This document shows, piece by piece, positions 1 through 5,852 of a stretch of 6,701 nt of DNA. Source of the DNA: Candidatus Woesearchaeota archaeon (GTDB taxonomy: Archaea > Nanobdellota > Nanobdellia > Woesearchaeales > GW2011-AR9); assembly GCA_016188105.1 (NCBI GenBank), contig JACPIL010000061.1:1-6701 (forward strand). The letters are read 5' to 3'. A program made the position numbers and the translations under genes. The notes beneath the pieces are model-generated. The model saw nothing but the letters and a program-made list of their open reading frames with translations. It was not told the DNA's origin and did not search any database. Every line of letters begins with the position of its first letter. Within the stretch, counting starts at the first letter, position 1.

Positions 1-273
1 ATGAAACAATTGGAAGAGATGGGCTTTGTAGCCAAAGAGAAATTTGGCAGGACCTTCAAACTCAGGCTTACCAAAAAATTCTTTGAATACTTTGATTTAC
101 CGAGCGAAGAAGCTAAACAGGCTTTCCTCAAACACGTCTCTTCTGAAACGCTTAAAGAAGCAGAAGATGTGGATAAGGAAGCCGATGAAGTGGAACGGCT
201 GAATGAATTGCAAGGCAAAGAAGTGGAAGGTAAAGACGAGATTTCGAAGGCTATGGGGGAATTGAAGAAATAG
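1..273 (+). CDS. scpB: Segregation and condensation protein B (ScpB), C-terminal fragment
   Basis: This is the last 90 residues of a ScpB-like protein, cut by the window start; the ATG at base 1 is probably an internal methionine. ScpB is a winged-helix protein that, with the kleisin ScpA, bridges the SMC ATPase in chromosome condensation and segregation. The visible part shows the pattern of the second winged-helix domain: a recognition-helix end (KQLEEMGFV, residues 2-10), a beta-wing with the family-typical GRTFKLRLT (16-24), then FFEYFDLP (27-34). After about residue 36 the chain becomes a charged Lys/Glu-rich tail to the TAG at 271-273, as is common in ScpB tails. The identification rests on this short C-terminal pattern, so it is good but not certain. 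It lies 136 bases upstream of gyrA on the same strand, and the gap carries TATA-like elements, so the two are probably transcribed separately. Confidence 0.8.
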   Translation: MKQLEEMGFVAKEKFGRTFKLRLTKKFFEYFDLPSEEAKQAFLKHVSSETLKEAEDVDKEADEVERLNELQGKEVEGKDEISKAMGELKK

Positions 274-324
274 TTTTATTCCTCTAATCTTCCGCTTAAA
301 TTTAACCACTTTTTCACCACAATC

Positions 325-357
325 TTTATAAAGCCTCTTTCTCTTAAATTTTTATAG
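325..357 (+). promoter_or_regulatory. Candidate TATA boxes upstream of gyrA
   Basis: Two archaeal TATA-like elements lie in the scpB-gyrA gap: TTTATAAA at 325-332 and TTTTTATAG at 349-357. With transcription starting about 25 bases downstream, they would give start sites near 355 and 380 and so 5' leaders of roughly 30-55 bases before the gyrA ATG at 410. No clear TATA lies 26 bases before the ATG and no Shine-Dalgarno is visible, so unlike other genes here gyrA seems to have a leader. The rest of the 274-409 gap holds only T-rich stretches (for example 310-314) that may help end scpB transcription. Confidence 0.5.
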
Positions 358-409
358 ATTTGTCGTCGATAAACTAAGTTCCAAAAACATTACGTTTTAA
401 CCCTAAAAA

Positions 410-2884
410 ATGACTGAAACTAGCCCGGAAAATAAGCCAGAAAATGCACAAATCATCCCTCGTGTGATAGAAGAGGAGATGAAAGAGGCATACATTAACT
501 ATGCTATGTCTGTCATAGTTGGAAGGGCTTTGCCTGACGTTCGAGATGGGTTAAAGCCAGTTCATAGAAGGATTTTGTGGGGAATGTACGATTTAGGGAT
601 GTTCCACAATAAGCCCTTCAAAAAATCAGCAAGGATAGTAGGACAAGTGCTAGGTACTACGCATCCGCACGGCGATACCGCTGTCTATGACTCTTTAGTG
701 CGCATGGCGCAGGATTTCTCATTACGCTATCCTTTAATCAAAGGACAAGGTAACTTTGGAAGCGTCGATGGGGATAATGCTGCGGCGATGAGGTATACTG
801 AAGCCAAGCTTAACAAGCTGGCTGAAGAGATGCTCAAGGATATCGAGAAAAATACCGTTGAATTCAAAGATAATTTTGACGGTTCCTTGAAAGAACCAAC
901 AGTCTTACCAAGCAGAATTCCTAACCTTCTCGTAAATGGTTCTTCAGGTATTGCGGTTGGGATGGCTACCAACGTGCCTCCTCATAATCTTAAGGAGGTA
1001 TGCAGCGCCCTTATTTCTCTTATCGATAACCCTTCCCTCAACACCCAGCAATTAATGCAACTGGTCCCTGCTCCAGATTTTCCGACCGGCGGAGAACTTC
1101 TTTGTGGCGGGGAATTATTGCATGCTTATGAAAAAGGCCGCGGAAAAGTTATTATCAAGGCCGTAACTGAAATAGAAGACGACAAGATTATTGTAAAAGA
1201 GATCCCTTATCAAGTCAATAAGTCAGAATTAATCGAACAAATTGCCGACCTCGTGCGTGACAAAAAAATCCTTGGAATTCGAGATATTAACGACGAATCA
1301 GATCGTGACGGGATAAGGATAGTTGTCAGCCTGAAGAAAGATGCTGATGCCAACGTTGTTCTAAATCAATTACACCAGTACAGCAGACTAACTACTTCTT
1401 TTGGAATTAACTTGCTTGCCCTGGTAGAAGGACAGCCAAGAACCTTAGGGTTAAAGGAATTGTTGCAATATCACCTTCAGCATCGCAAAGTTGTCATCAC
1501 CAAAAGAACCCAATATGATTTAGAACAAGCCCAGCAGCGCGTACATATCTTAGAAGGATTATTGGTAGCATTGAATAATGTAGATGATGTTGTCGCTGGA
1601 ATCAAAAAATCGCGGACAGTTGAAGACGCTCGAAACTTCCTGACTGCCACTTATTCATTAACAGTAGAACAAGCCAATGCCATTCTTGACTTGCGCCTGC
1701 AGAAATTAGCCTCCTTAGAACAGGAAAAAATTCGCAGCGAGCATACCGATTTACTGCAAAAGATTACCTTTTATCAGGAAGTTCTTGGATCAGAACAGAA
1801 AGTATATGGCTTGATCAAAGAAGAATTAGAAGAGATCAAAACTGCATATGGAGACGAGCGTCGTTCCAGAGTGATCGAAGGCGAGTATACTGATGTTGAT
1901 ATGGAAGAATTGATCAAAGAAGAGACTATGGTTGTTACTATGACTAACTCAGGTTATGTAAAGCGCATCCCGCTTGATACCTATAAAACCCAAAAGCGCG
2001 GCGGTAAGGGTGTGAAAGCTGCTGGCATGAAAGAAGAAGATTTCGTAGAAAGATTATACATCACTTCTACCCATGCTTATCTCTTGTTCTTTACTGATAA
2101 GGGTCAAGTTTATTGGCTAAAAGTATACCATGTCCCTGAAGCCAGCAGACAAGCAAAAGGACAACATATAGCTAACCTAATTGAAAAAGCTAATGATGAG
2201 AAAGTGACGGCTATCATCCCGGTTCGTGACTTTAAAGAGGGATATCTTTTCATGGCTACCAAAGATGGAACGGTAAAGAAAACCGAACTGCAGGAATTCT
2301 CACGTCCTAGAAAAGGAGGAATCCGCGCTATTGGCATCGAAGAAGGAGATATGTTAGTTGGAGTAAAATACACTACTGGTGATCAGGAAATTATTTTAGC
2401 TACCAAGGAAGGTTCAGCTAATCGTTTTAATGAGCAGGATGTCCGCTCTATGGGCAGGGCTGCTGGCGGAGTGCGGGGCATTCGATTAGAAGAAAAAGAT
2501 GAAGTCATAGGCATGCTGGCCGCTGAAGATGGGATGAATATCTTAACCATAACCGAAAAAGGATATGGAAAACGCACTCCAGTTTCAGAATATCGGTTAT
2601 GTAACCGTGGTGGGAAAGGGGTTACTAACATTAAAATCACTGATAAAAATGGCCCGGTAAAAGCAGTCATGCTGGTTAACGGTAAAGAAGAAATTATGCT
2701 CGTCTCAAGGCAAGGCATAGGTATACGAATGAAATGTTCAGATATCTCTATCATCGGAAGAGCAACTCAAGGGGTACGAGTGATGCGCCTTGAAGAAGGA
2801 GATTCACTCGCGGCCGCTGCTCAGATCGTGGTTGAGGATGACGATGAGGCGGTTCAGACAGGATCTCCAGAAGTACAACCATGA
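410..2884 (+). CDS. gyrA: DNA gyrase subunit A (bacterial-type, type IIA topoisomerase)
   Basis: This encodes the breakage-reunion subunit of DNA gyrase, which acts with GyrB (not in this window) to introduce negative supercoils using ATP. The 824 residues match the usual length (about 820-875). The winged-helix/tower core begins at IIPRVIEEEM (15-24). The catalytic tyrosine is Y129, preceded by R128, in AAAMRYTE. The quinolone-resistance region HPHGDTAVYD spans 85-94, with T90 at E. coli Ser83 and D94 at Asp87. The DNA-intercalating isoleucine is I181, and IPYQVNK (265-271) follows. From about 500 the C-terminal beta-pinwheel shows six blade-like repeats. The GyrA box QKRGGKG at 528-534 marks a DNA-wrapping gyrase rather than topoisomerase IV. 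A second RGGKG lies at 733-737. The protein ends in an acidic tail (VVEDDDE, 807-813). The ATG at 410 is chosen because the conserved core starts 14 residues later; the next Met (24) would cut into it. The TGA overlaps the next gene's ATG by 4 bases, implying coupling. Confidence 0.97.
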   Translation: MTETSPENKPENAQIIPRVIEEEMKEAYINYAMSVIVGRALPDVRDGLKPVHRRILWGMYDLGMFHNKPFKKSARIVGQVLGTTHPHGDTAVYDSLVRMAQDFSLRYPLIKGQGNFGSVDGDNAAAMRYTEAKLNKLAEEMLKDIEKNTVEFKDNFDGSLKEPTVLPSRIPNLLVNGSSGIAVGMATNVPPHNLKEVCSALISLIDNPSLNTQQLMQLVPAPDFPTGGELLCGGELLHAYEKGRGKVIIKAVTEIEDDKIIVKEIPYQVNKSELIEQIADLVRDKKILGIRDINDESDRDGIRIVVSLKKDADANVVLNQLHQYSRLTTSFGINLLALVEGQPRTLGLKELLQYHLQHRKVVITKRTQYDLEQAQQRVHILEGLLVALNNVDDVVAGIKKSRTVEDARNFLTATYSLTVEQANAILDLRLQKLASLEQEKIRSEHTDLLQKITFYQEVLGSEQKVYGLIKEELEEIKTAYGDERRSRVIEGEYTDVDMEELIKEETMVVTMTNSGYVKRIPLDTYKTQKRGGKGVKAAGMKEEDFVERLYITSTHAYLLFFTDKGQVYWLKVYHVPEASRQAKGQHIANLIEKANDEKVTAIIPVRDFKEGYLFMATKDGTVKKTELQEFSRPRKGGIRAIGIEEGDMLVGVKYTTGDQEIILATKEGSANRFNEQDVRSMGRAAGGVRGIRLEEKDEVIGMLAAEDGMNILTITEKGYGKRTPVSEYRLCNRGGKGVTNIKITDKNGPVKAVMLVNGKEEIMLVSRQGIGIRMKCSDISIIGRATQGVRVMRLEEGDSLAAAAQIVVEDDDEAVQTGSPEVQP

Positions 2885-3948
2885 AATTTTGCGCCCTAGT
2901 AAACTCGGGAATGGAAGAGCTTTGCCAGCAGGAATTACTGGAGCTCATTACTGTTTCTGGGAAAAAAAATCCGCAGGTAATTGAATTTGATGCCTCTCCC
3001 GAACAAGCCCTAACTTTTTTGTATAATGGGCAGTCTCCGCGTAGAATCATCATATCTTTAGGAAAATACAACGGCCTCGAACAAGTTGATTTCACGTCGA
3101 TCGCCTGGAAGGATTTTATTTCTAACTCCTCTTTTAAAGTAGAAGTAGAAAATGTTAAAGGCATGGATAATAGGTTAGCAATTTCTAAGAAGATTGCTAG
3201 TAAGGTTTTTGCTGCAGTAGAGAAACAAAAACTCTCTTTGATTATAGACTTAAAGAAACCACAGTTTCTGCTTTTGGTGTATTTCAACGGTAAGGAATAT
3301 TTTGTCGGCATTGATCTAGCTGGAGAAGAATTACATTCCAGAGCGTATCGCGTATTTACTCATTCTGCTTCTTGTAAAGGAGATTTGGGATATTATTTTG
3401 TCCGCAAAACAGGCTACAAAGCAGGAAATAAATTGTTAATTGGATTTGCGAAAGATGGAGTTGTTGCTATCGAAGCAGCTCTCTATGCCAGTAAAAGTCC
3501 CGTACACTCCATCAAAAATAACTTTTCCTATCAAAAGCTTCCCTTGTTTAATTCAATCAAACCTCAACCTCTAACAGTTAATACTTCTGTTTCCATCGCT
3601 GCCACGGATGAAAGTTTACAGAATATAACTGCTGCGCGCAAGAATGCCCAAATCGCAGGAGTGCGGAAATTGATTAACTTCCAAAAAATTGCTCTCGATG
3701 AATTAGGCAGCATTTTCCATGAACGGGAACTTGATCAAATTCTATTCCAGGTAACCACCAAAGACGAGGATAAGCTTAACGAAATGTATCATCAGGTTAA
3801 ATATTTACTTAAGCCAACAGGAACCTTACTGTTAATAGGTAGAGAAAGTTGGGAAATCTCTACGCCTAGTTTTTGTAAGCTTATTTCTGAAGAAATAGTG
3901 GAACGCGGCGGGAATAAGTATAAGATTTGGCTGATGCAGAAAAAGTAG
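2881..3948 (+). CDS. THUMP-domain RNA methyltransferase homologue, probably catalytically inactive
   Basis: The 355-residue protein resembles the Trm14/RlmL-type (COG0116) RNA guanine-N2 methyltransferases. The N-terminus (VNSGMEELCQQEL, 7-19) is the usual start of the ferredoxin-like domain. A THUMP RNA-binding domain spans roughly 70-145. The linker GIDLAGEELHSRAYRV (143-158) is the family hallmark leading into the Rossmann-fold domain. Motif I, normally DPFCGSGTxxIEAA, reads IGFAKDGVVAIEAA at 187-200, so the Asp, Pro, Cys and first Gly are gone while IEAA remains. The later segment AARKNAQIAGV (251-261) is well kept. Motif IV, normally N-P-P-Y/F, aligns with QVTT at 290-293, so the target-base site is lost. 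KPTGTLLLIGR (311-321) keeps the late strand. I infer a pseudoenzyme that may still bind tRNA or rRNA through THUMP. The reading frame is intact, and its ATG sits inside the gyrA stop (ATGA), so it is probably cotranslated with gyrA. No Shine-Dalgarno precedes it. Confidence 0.8.
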   Translation: MKFCALVNSGMEELCQQELLELITVSGKKNPQVIEFDASPEQALTFLYNGQSPRRIIISLGKYNGLEQVDFTSIAWKDFISNSSFKVEVENVKGMDNRLAISKKIASKVFAAVEKQKLSLIIDLKKPQFLLLVYFNGKEYFVGIDLAGEELHSRAYRVFTHSASCKGDLGYYFVRKTGYKAGNKLLIGFAKDGVVAIEAALYASKSPVHSIKNNFSYQKLPLFNSIKPQPLTVNTSVSIAATDESLQNITAARKNAQIAGVRKLINFQKIALDELGSIFHERELDQILFQVTTKDEDKLNEMYHQVKYLLKPTGTLLLIGRESWEISTPSFCKLISEEIVERGGNKYKIWLMQKK

Positions 3949-3951
3949 ATA

Positions 3952-3961
3952 TTTTTATATA
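3952..3961 (+). promoter_or_regulatory. TATA box for a leaderless transcript of the S2P-like gene
   Basis: The A/T run TTTTTATATA lies just after the stop of the methyltransferase-like gene and is centred about 27 bases before the ATG at 3984. That is the spacing expected if transcription begins at or next to that ATG. It argues for an internal promoter that can drive the downstream membrane-protein genes independently of gyrA, and it supports 3984 as the real start over the upstream in-frame ATG at 3927. Confidence 0.6.
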
Positions 3962-3983
3962 TTCTTGTTGTTTAAGCTGGTTT

Positions 3984-4715
3984 ATGGTAAAGAGGGAGGA
4001 ATTACAGGTCTTAATCAGAGATTATTTTCGTTTTGAAAAGCAAGAGATATCATTTTTAATCCCAGCTCTTTTACTTACTGCTTTCATGTTTTCTTTTAAT
4101 GATTGGGGGGATACTGAATTTGATATTGCGTTAGGAATAAAGAATTTCTTAATTGCTCTTATCATCGTGGCTTTCTCTGTTCTGGCAAGATTATCCTGGC
4201 AGAAAATAGATGCCCTCAAAAAAGGATACAAAGCAGAATTTAAGGGCTGGTGGACTGGAATTATTATCGCGCTTATCATCACCCTTATTAGTAAGGGAAA
4301 AGTTACCCCGGTGTTAATGGGTTCCGTAGTCGCTTCTTTTATGGTAAGGCATCGTTTAGGATCATTTCGATATGGTTTTTCCTATTTTGAAAATGCGCTA
4401 ATTTCTTTTTGGGGGATTATTGCAAATCTCATATTATCCCTGATCTTTGCTGTAGCTTTATACTTCTTCCCAGAAAATACTTTCTTTCAGCAGGCATTGC
4501 TTTTCAATTGGGTCATGGCTCTTTGTGCAATATTACCTCTACCTCAGCTTGACGGACTAAATATCTATTTCGGATCGCGAGGTTTATATTATTTGACTAT
4601 CGTCATTGTAGCTATCGCAGGAATACTTTTATTAACACAAACTCAGTTAGGATTAATTTTAGCGGTCCTTATTGCCGCAATTTCCGCTGTTGTCCTCCTC
4701 CTCGCTAACCCTTAA
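3984..4715 (+). CDS. Site-2 protease (M50)-like integral membrane protein lacking the zinc-binding HExxH motif
   Basis: This is a 243-residue hydrophobic protein, numbered here from the ATG at 3984. It has about five to six membrane segments (near 23-37, 52-70, 90-103, 138-162, 170-184 and 202-240). Several pieces match archaeal S2P-like intramembrane metalloproteases: GYKAEF (81-86), which in the family follows the HExxH helix; ENALISFWGIIANLILSL (136-153), equivalent to the segment with conserved Asn (N148); and LPLPQLDG (184-191), equivalent to the N-x-x-P-x-x-LDG motif with the metal-ligand Asp (D190). Where HELAHK should stand, residues 69-74 read RLSWQK, and there is no HExxH anywhere, so proteolysis is unlikely. 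An in-frame ATG at 3927 would add 19 residues and overlap the previous gene by 22 bases; I prefer 3984 because of the TATA spacing and because the 3927 extension is composed of re-read upstream coding sequence. The next gene starts one base after its stop. Confidence 0.72.
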   Translation: MVKREELQVLIRDYFRFEKQEISFLIPALLLTAFMFSFNDWGDTEFDIALGIKNFLIALIIVAFSVLARLSWQKIDALKKGYKAEFKGWWTGIIIALIITLISKGKVTPVLMGSVVASFMVRHRLGSFRYGFSYFENALISFWGIIANLILSLIFAVALYFFPENTFFQQALLFNWVMALCAILPLPQLDGLNIYFGSRGLYYLTIVIVAIAGILLLTQTQLGLILAVLIAAISAVVLLLANP

Positions 4716-4716
4716 A

Positions 4717-5064
4717 ATGGTAAAAGTCAAATTAGTCGATCAATGGCCGGAACTACTGGGTCTCCTCTTTGTGGTAATTGGGTTCTTTATCTCTGTGCTG
4801 TTGCGCACTCCTGGACTCAGCTATCTCTCTATTTTTAGTAGTGCCTTTTTGGCAGCCAGATTATATTATATCCAACGCTACAAGCAACCTATCCTGCCAT
4901 TCGTTCTCATCATCCTAGGTTTTTTAGTGGGTTATGTAGTAGGTAGTTTCTGGGTAAGCCGTTTCTGGACCTTCATTTTTTTTGCGATAGGCTTCATATT
5001 GTCGTATTACCTGCATTTGAAAGGAATTGTCGCAATATTTAAAAGTACGGACTTCATTAAATAG
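4717..5064 (+). CDS. Small multi-pass membrane protein of unknown function
   Basis: I do not recognise this 115-residue protein. It is strongly hydrophobic, with about four predicted membrane segments (near 11-30, 34-50, 58-77 and 82-100), separated by short basic or aromatic connectors such as RLYYIQRYKQ (48-57). It ends in a short tail, IFKSTDFIK (107-115). No catalytic motif is visible. The ATG at 4717 begins one base after the stop of the S2P-like gene. An in-frame ATG at 4672 would add 15 residues read from the end of that gene, in a non-hydrophobic Ser/Leu-rich stretch, so 4717 is preferred. The spacing implies cotranscription with, and possibly a membrane complex with, the S2P-like protein. 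A one-gene-apart pairing of two membrane proteins suggests a partner role, but this is inference from position only. Confidence 0.75.
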   Translation: MVKVKLVDQWPELLGLLFVVIGFFISVLLRTPGLSYLSIFSSAFLAARLYYIQRYKQPILPFVLIILGFLVGYVVGSFWVSRFWTFIFFAIGFILSYYLHLKGIVAIFKSTDFIK

Positions 5065-5067
5065 TTC

Positions 5068-5376
5068 ATGAAGGCCAAAATTCAGAAGTACAAGGTAAAA
5101 AGTGTCGTGGTCAGTAGAAAGCCATCTCATAAAGATGAGGAAGTCTGGCACGCTTTTATCGGTTTTTTTGACGAGAATAATCCTCATCTAAAAGGCAAGG
5201 TTCCTTTCGAAGTGGTGGAGATTCAAAATGTGCAGAAAGTGAGAATAAACGAACTCAAAAATATTTCTTACTATTTAATGGGTAACGATATTGTTATCAA
5301 CAATCTGGAAGAGTTGACTATTCAACAAGAAGATGGCGTGGTTACTCTTACTGGGAAGCAGAATTTAGCGAAATAA
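5068..5376 (+). CDS. Small soluble protein of unknown function
   Basis: I cannot assign this 102-residue protein. It has no membrane segment or signal peptide and looks like a mixed alpha/beta, mostly beta protein: alternating hydrophobic strands appear at KVKSVVVSRK (9-18), VWHAFIGFF (26-34), PFEVVEIQNVQKVRI (46-60) and DIVINNLEELTIQQEDGVVTLTGKQ (74-98). No Cys/His metal site or nucleotide-binding motif is visible. The ATG follows the stop of the small membrane protein by three bases, so it is the last gene of the 3984-5376 sub-operon. It is probably cytoplasmic and could be a soluble partner of the two membrane proteins, but that rests on position alone. A pyrimidine-rich tract follows the TAA. 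Confidence 0.65.
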   Translation: MKAKIQKYKVKSVVVSRKPSHKDEEVWHAFIGFFDENNPHLKGKVPFEVVEIQNVQKVRINELKNISYYLMGNDIVINNLEELTIQQEDGVVTLTGKQNLAK

Positions 5377-5379
5377 TCA

Positions 5380-5398
5380 TTTTTCTTTATCTTCTCCT
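5380..5398 (+). terminator. Candidate T-rich archaeal terminator
   Basis: A pyrimidine tract (TTTTTCTTTATCTTCTCC-like) begins three bases after the stop of the 5068-5376 gene. Archaeal RNA polymerase can terminate at T-rich runs without a hairpin, and a new promoter lies about 40 bases further on. The evidence is composition and position only. Confidence 0.35.
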
Positions 5399-5436
5399 AA
5401 ACTCTTTAATCAGGTATATTCATTATCAGACTAAAG

Positions 5437-5444
5437 CATATATA
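5437..5444 (+). promoter_or_regulatory. TATA box for the PD-(D/E)XK gene
   Basis: CATATATA is centred about 30 bases before the GTG at 5471, compatible with a leaderless or nearly leaderless transcript. It supports the GTG as the start, because the frame is closed upstream by a TAA at 5432-5434 and no ATG lies between. Confidence 0.5.
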
Positions 5445-5470
5445 CTCAGAAGTCTTCACTTTTAGTAGAG

Positions 5471-5770
5471 GTGGTCAAAAGGATCAAGCACGATATCTAT
5501 CTTGAGGATCTCCACCAAAGAATCAAGTCGGATTACGATTCTGTCTCTAAAAATGTGCGCTTATTCTCTAAACGCGGTCGTGTCATCGCTGAGATAGATC
5601 TGCTGGCAGTCCGCGACAAGTCCTGCGATGTCTATGAAGTCAAATGCAGTTATAGAATAACCAAAGCCAGGAAGCAGTTGCGGAAGATCAAGCGGTTGAT
5701 GCCGAACGTTGAGAATATGTTTTTCTTCTGCGGCGAATCTGGATTGTTGAAAGAAGTGGAAACAGAGTAG
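5471..5770 (+). CDS. Small stand-alone PD-(D/E)XK nuclease-like protein
   Basis: The 99-residue protein fits the minimal core of the PD-(D/E)XK nuclease fold. A helix (about 8-20) is followed by NVRLFSKRGRVIAEIDLLAV (28-47), whose EID resembles the G-E-I-D-L motif of YraN and Holliday-junction-resolvase-like families, with D43 as the candidate metal ligand. CDVYEVKCS (52-60) supplies the E-x-K pair (E56, K58), 13 residues after D43. A basic helix (ITKARKQLRKIKRL, 63-76) and a last strand, MFFFCGES (83-90), complete the core. The key residues are all present, so activity is plausible; the substrate (branched DNA, damaged DNA or RNA) cannot be read from sequence. The GTG start is chosen because the upstream frame is closed and a TATA box is well placed. 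It appears to be a single-gene transcription unit between the membrane sub-operon and the helicase gene. It is shorter than typical archaeal Hjc (about 120-140 residues). Confidence 0.7.
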   Translation: MVKRIKHDIYLEDLHQRIKSDYDSVSKNVRLFSKRGRVIAEIDLLAVRDKSCDVYEVKCSYRITKARKQLRKIKRLMPNVENMFFFCGESGLLKEVETE

Positions 5771-5806
5771 ATCAGCTAAAAGATTGGGGTTGCTAGATAG
5801 CTGATC
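5770..5806 (+). repeat. Perfect 9-bp inverted repeat overlapping the stop of the PD-(D/E)XK gene
   Basis: GATCAGCTA at 5770-5778 is exactly complementary to TAGCTGATC at 5798-5806, with a 19-base G-rich loop (containing TTGGGGTT) between. The first arm begins with the last base of the TAG stop codon. In RNA it would form a 9-bp stem just after the coding region, followed by an A-rich stretch (AATAAAA) rather than a T run. It is therefore not a classical bacterial terminator; a 3'-end stabilising or processing structure, or a protein-binding site, fits better. Confidence 0.6.
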
Positions 5807-5823
5807 AATAAAACACAACCAGA

Positions 5824-5832
5824 TTTATAATT
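5824..5832 (+). promoter_or_regulatory. TATA box for the DEAD-box helicase gene
   Basis: TTTATAATT is centred about 25 bases upstream of the ATG at 5853, ideal spacing for a leaderless archaeal transcript. The preceding purine-containing ACCAGA could act as a TFB recognition element, but this is weak. It separates the helicase from the nuclease-like gene as its own unit. Confidence 0.65.
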
Positions 5833-5852
5833 AATCTCTTCTTTTACCTTAT

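Noticed and set aside
274..409. Possible small RNA or tRNA gene in the largest gap
   Set aside because: No cloverleaf, stable hairpin or tRNA consensus (GTTC-like T-loop) is seen; only TATA-like and T-rich elements.
1812..1925. Repeated TTGATCAAAGAAGA in gyrA as a direct repeat
   Set aside because: The two copies both encode LIKEE-type residues in a charged linker region; this is codon-level coincidence, not a mobile or regulatory repeat.
2790..2984. 64-codon + strand frame across the gyrA end
   Set aside because: It overlaps the end of gyrA and the start of the next gene in another frame and matches nothing recognisable.
2751..3311. 186-codon open frame on the minus strand across the gyrA/THUMP gene junction
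   Set aside because: It lies fully antisense to two well-supported genes, shows no recognisable domain, and its length is explained by constraint on the coding strand.
3927..3983. Upstream ATG adding 19 residues to the S2P-like gene
   Set aside because: The extension re-reads the end of the previous gene, and the TATA box at 3952-3961 lies inside it at the right distance for a start at 3984.
4672..4716. Upstream ATG adding 15 residues to the small membrane protein
   Set aside because: It overlaps the end of the S2P-like gene by 44 bases, whereas the ATG at 4717 gives a tight 1-base gap typical of this operon.
5377..5470. Possible RNA gene in the gap before the nuclease-like gene
   Set aside because: The stretch is A/T-rich, with a T tract and a TATA box but no sustained stem structure.
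5771..5810. C/D-box small RNA around the inverted repeat
   Set aside because: A CTGA resembling a D box is present, but no RTGATGA C box lies at a suitable distance; the CTGA is part of the inverted repeat arm.
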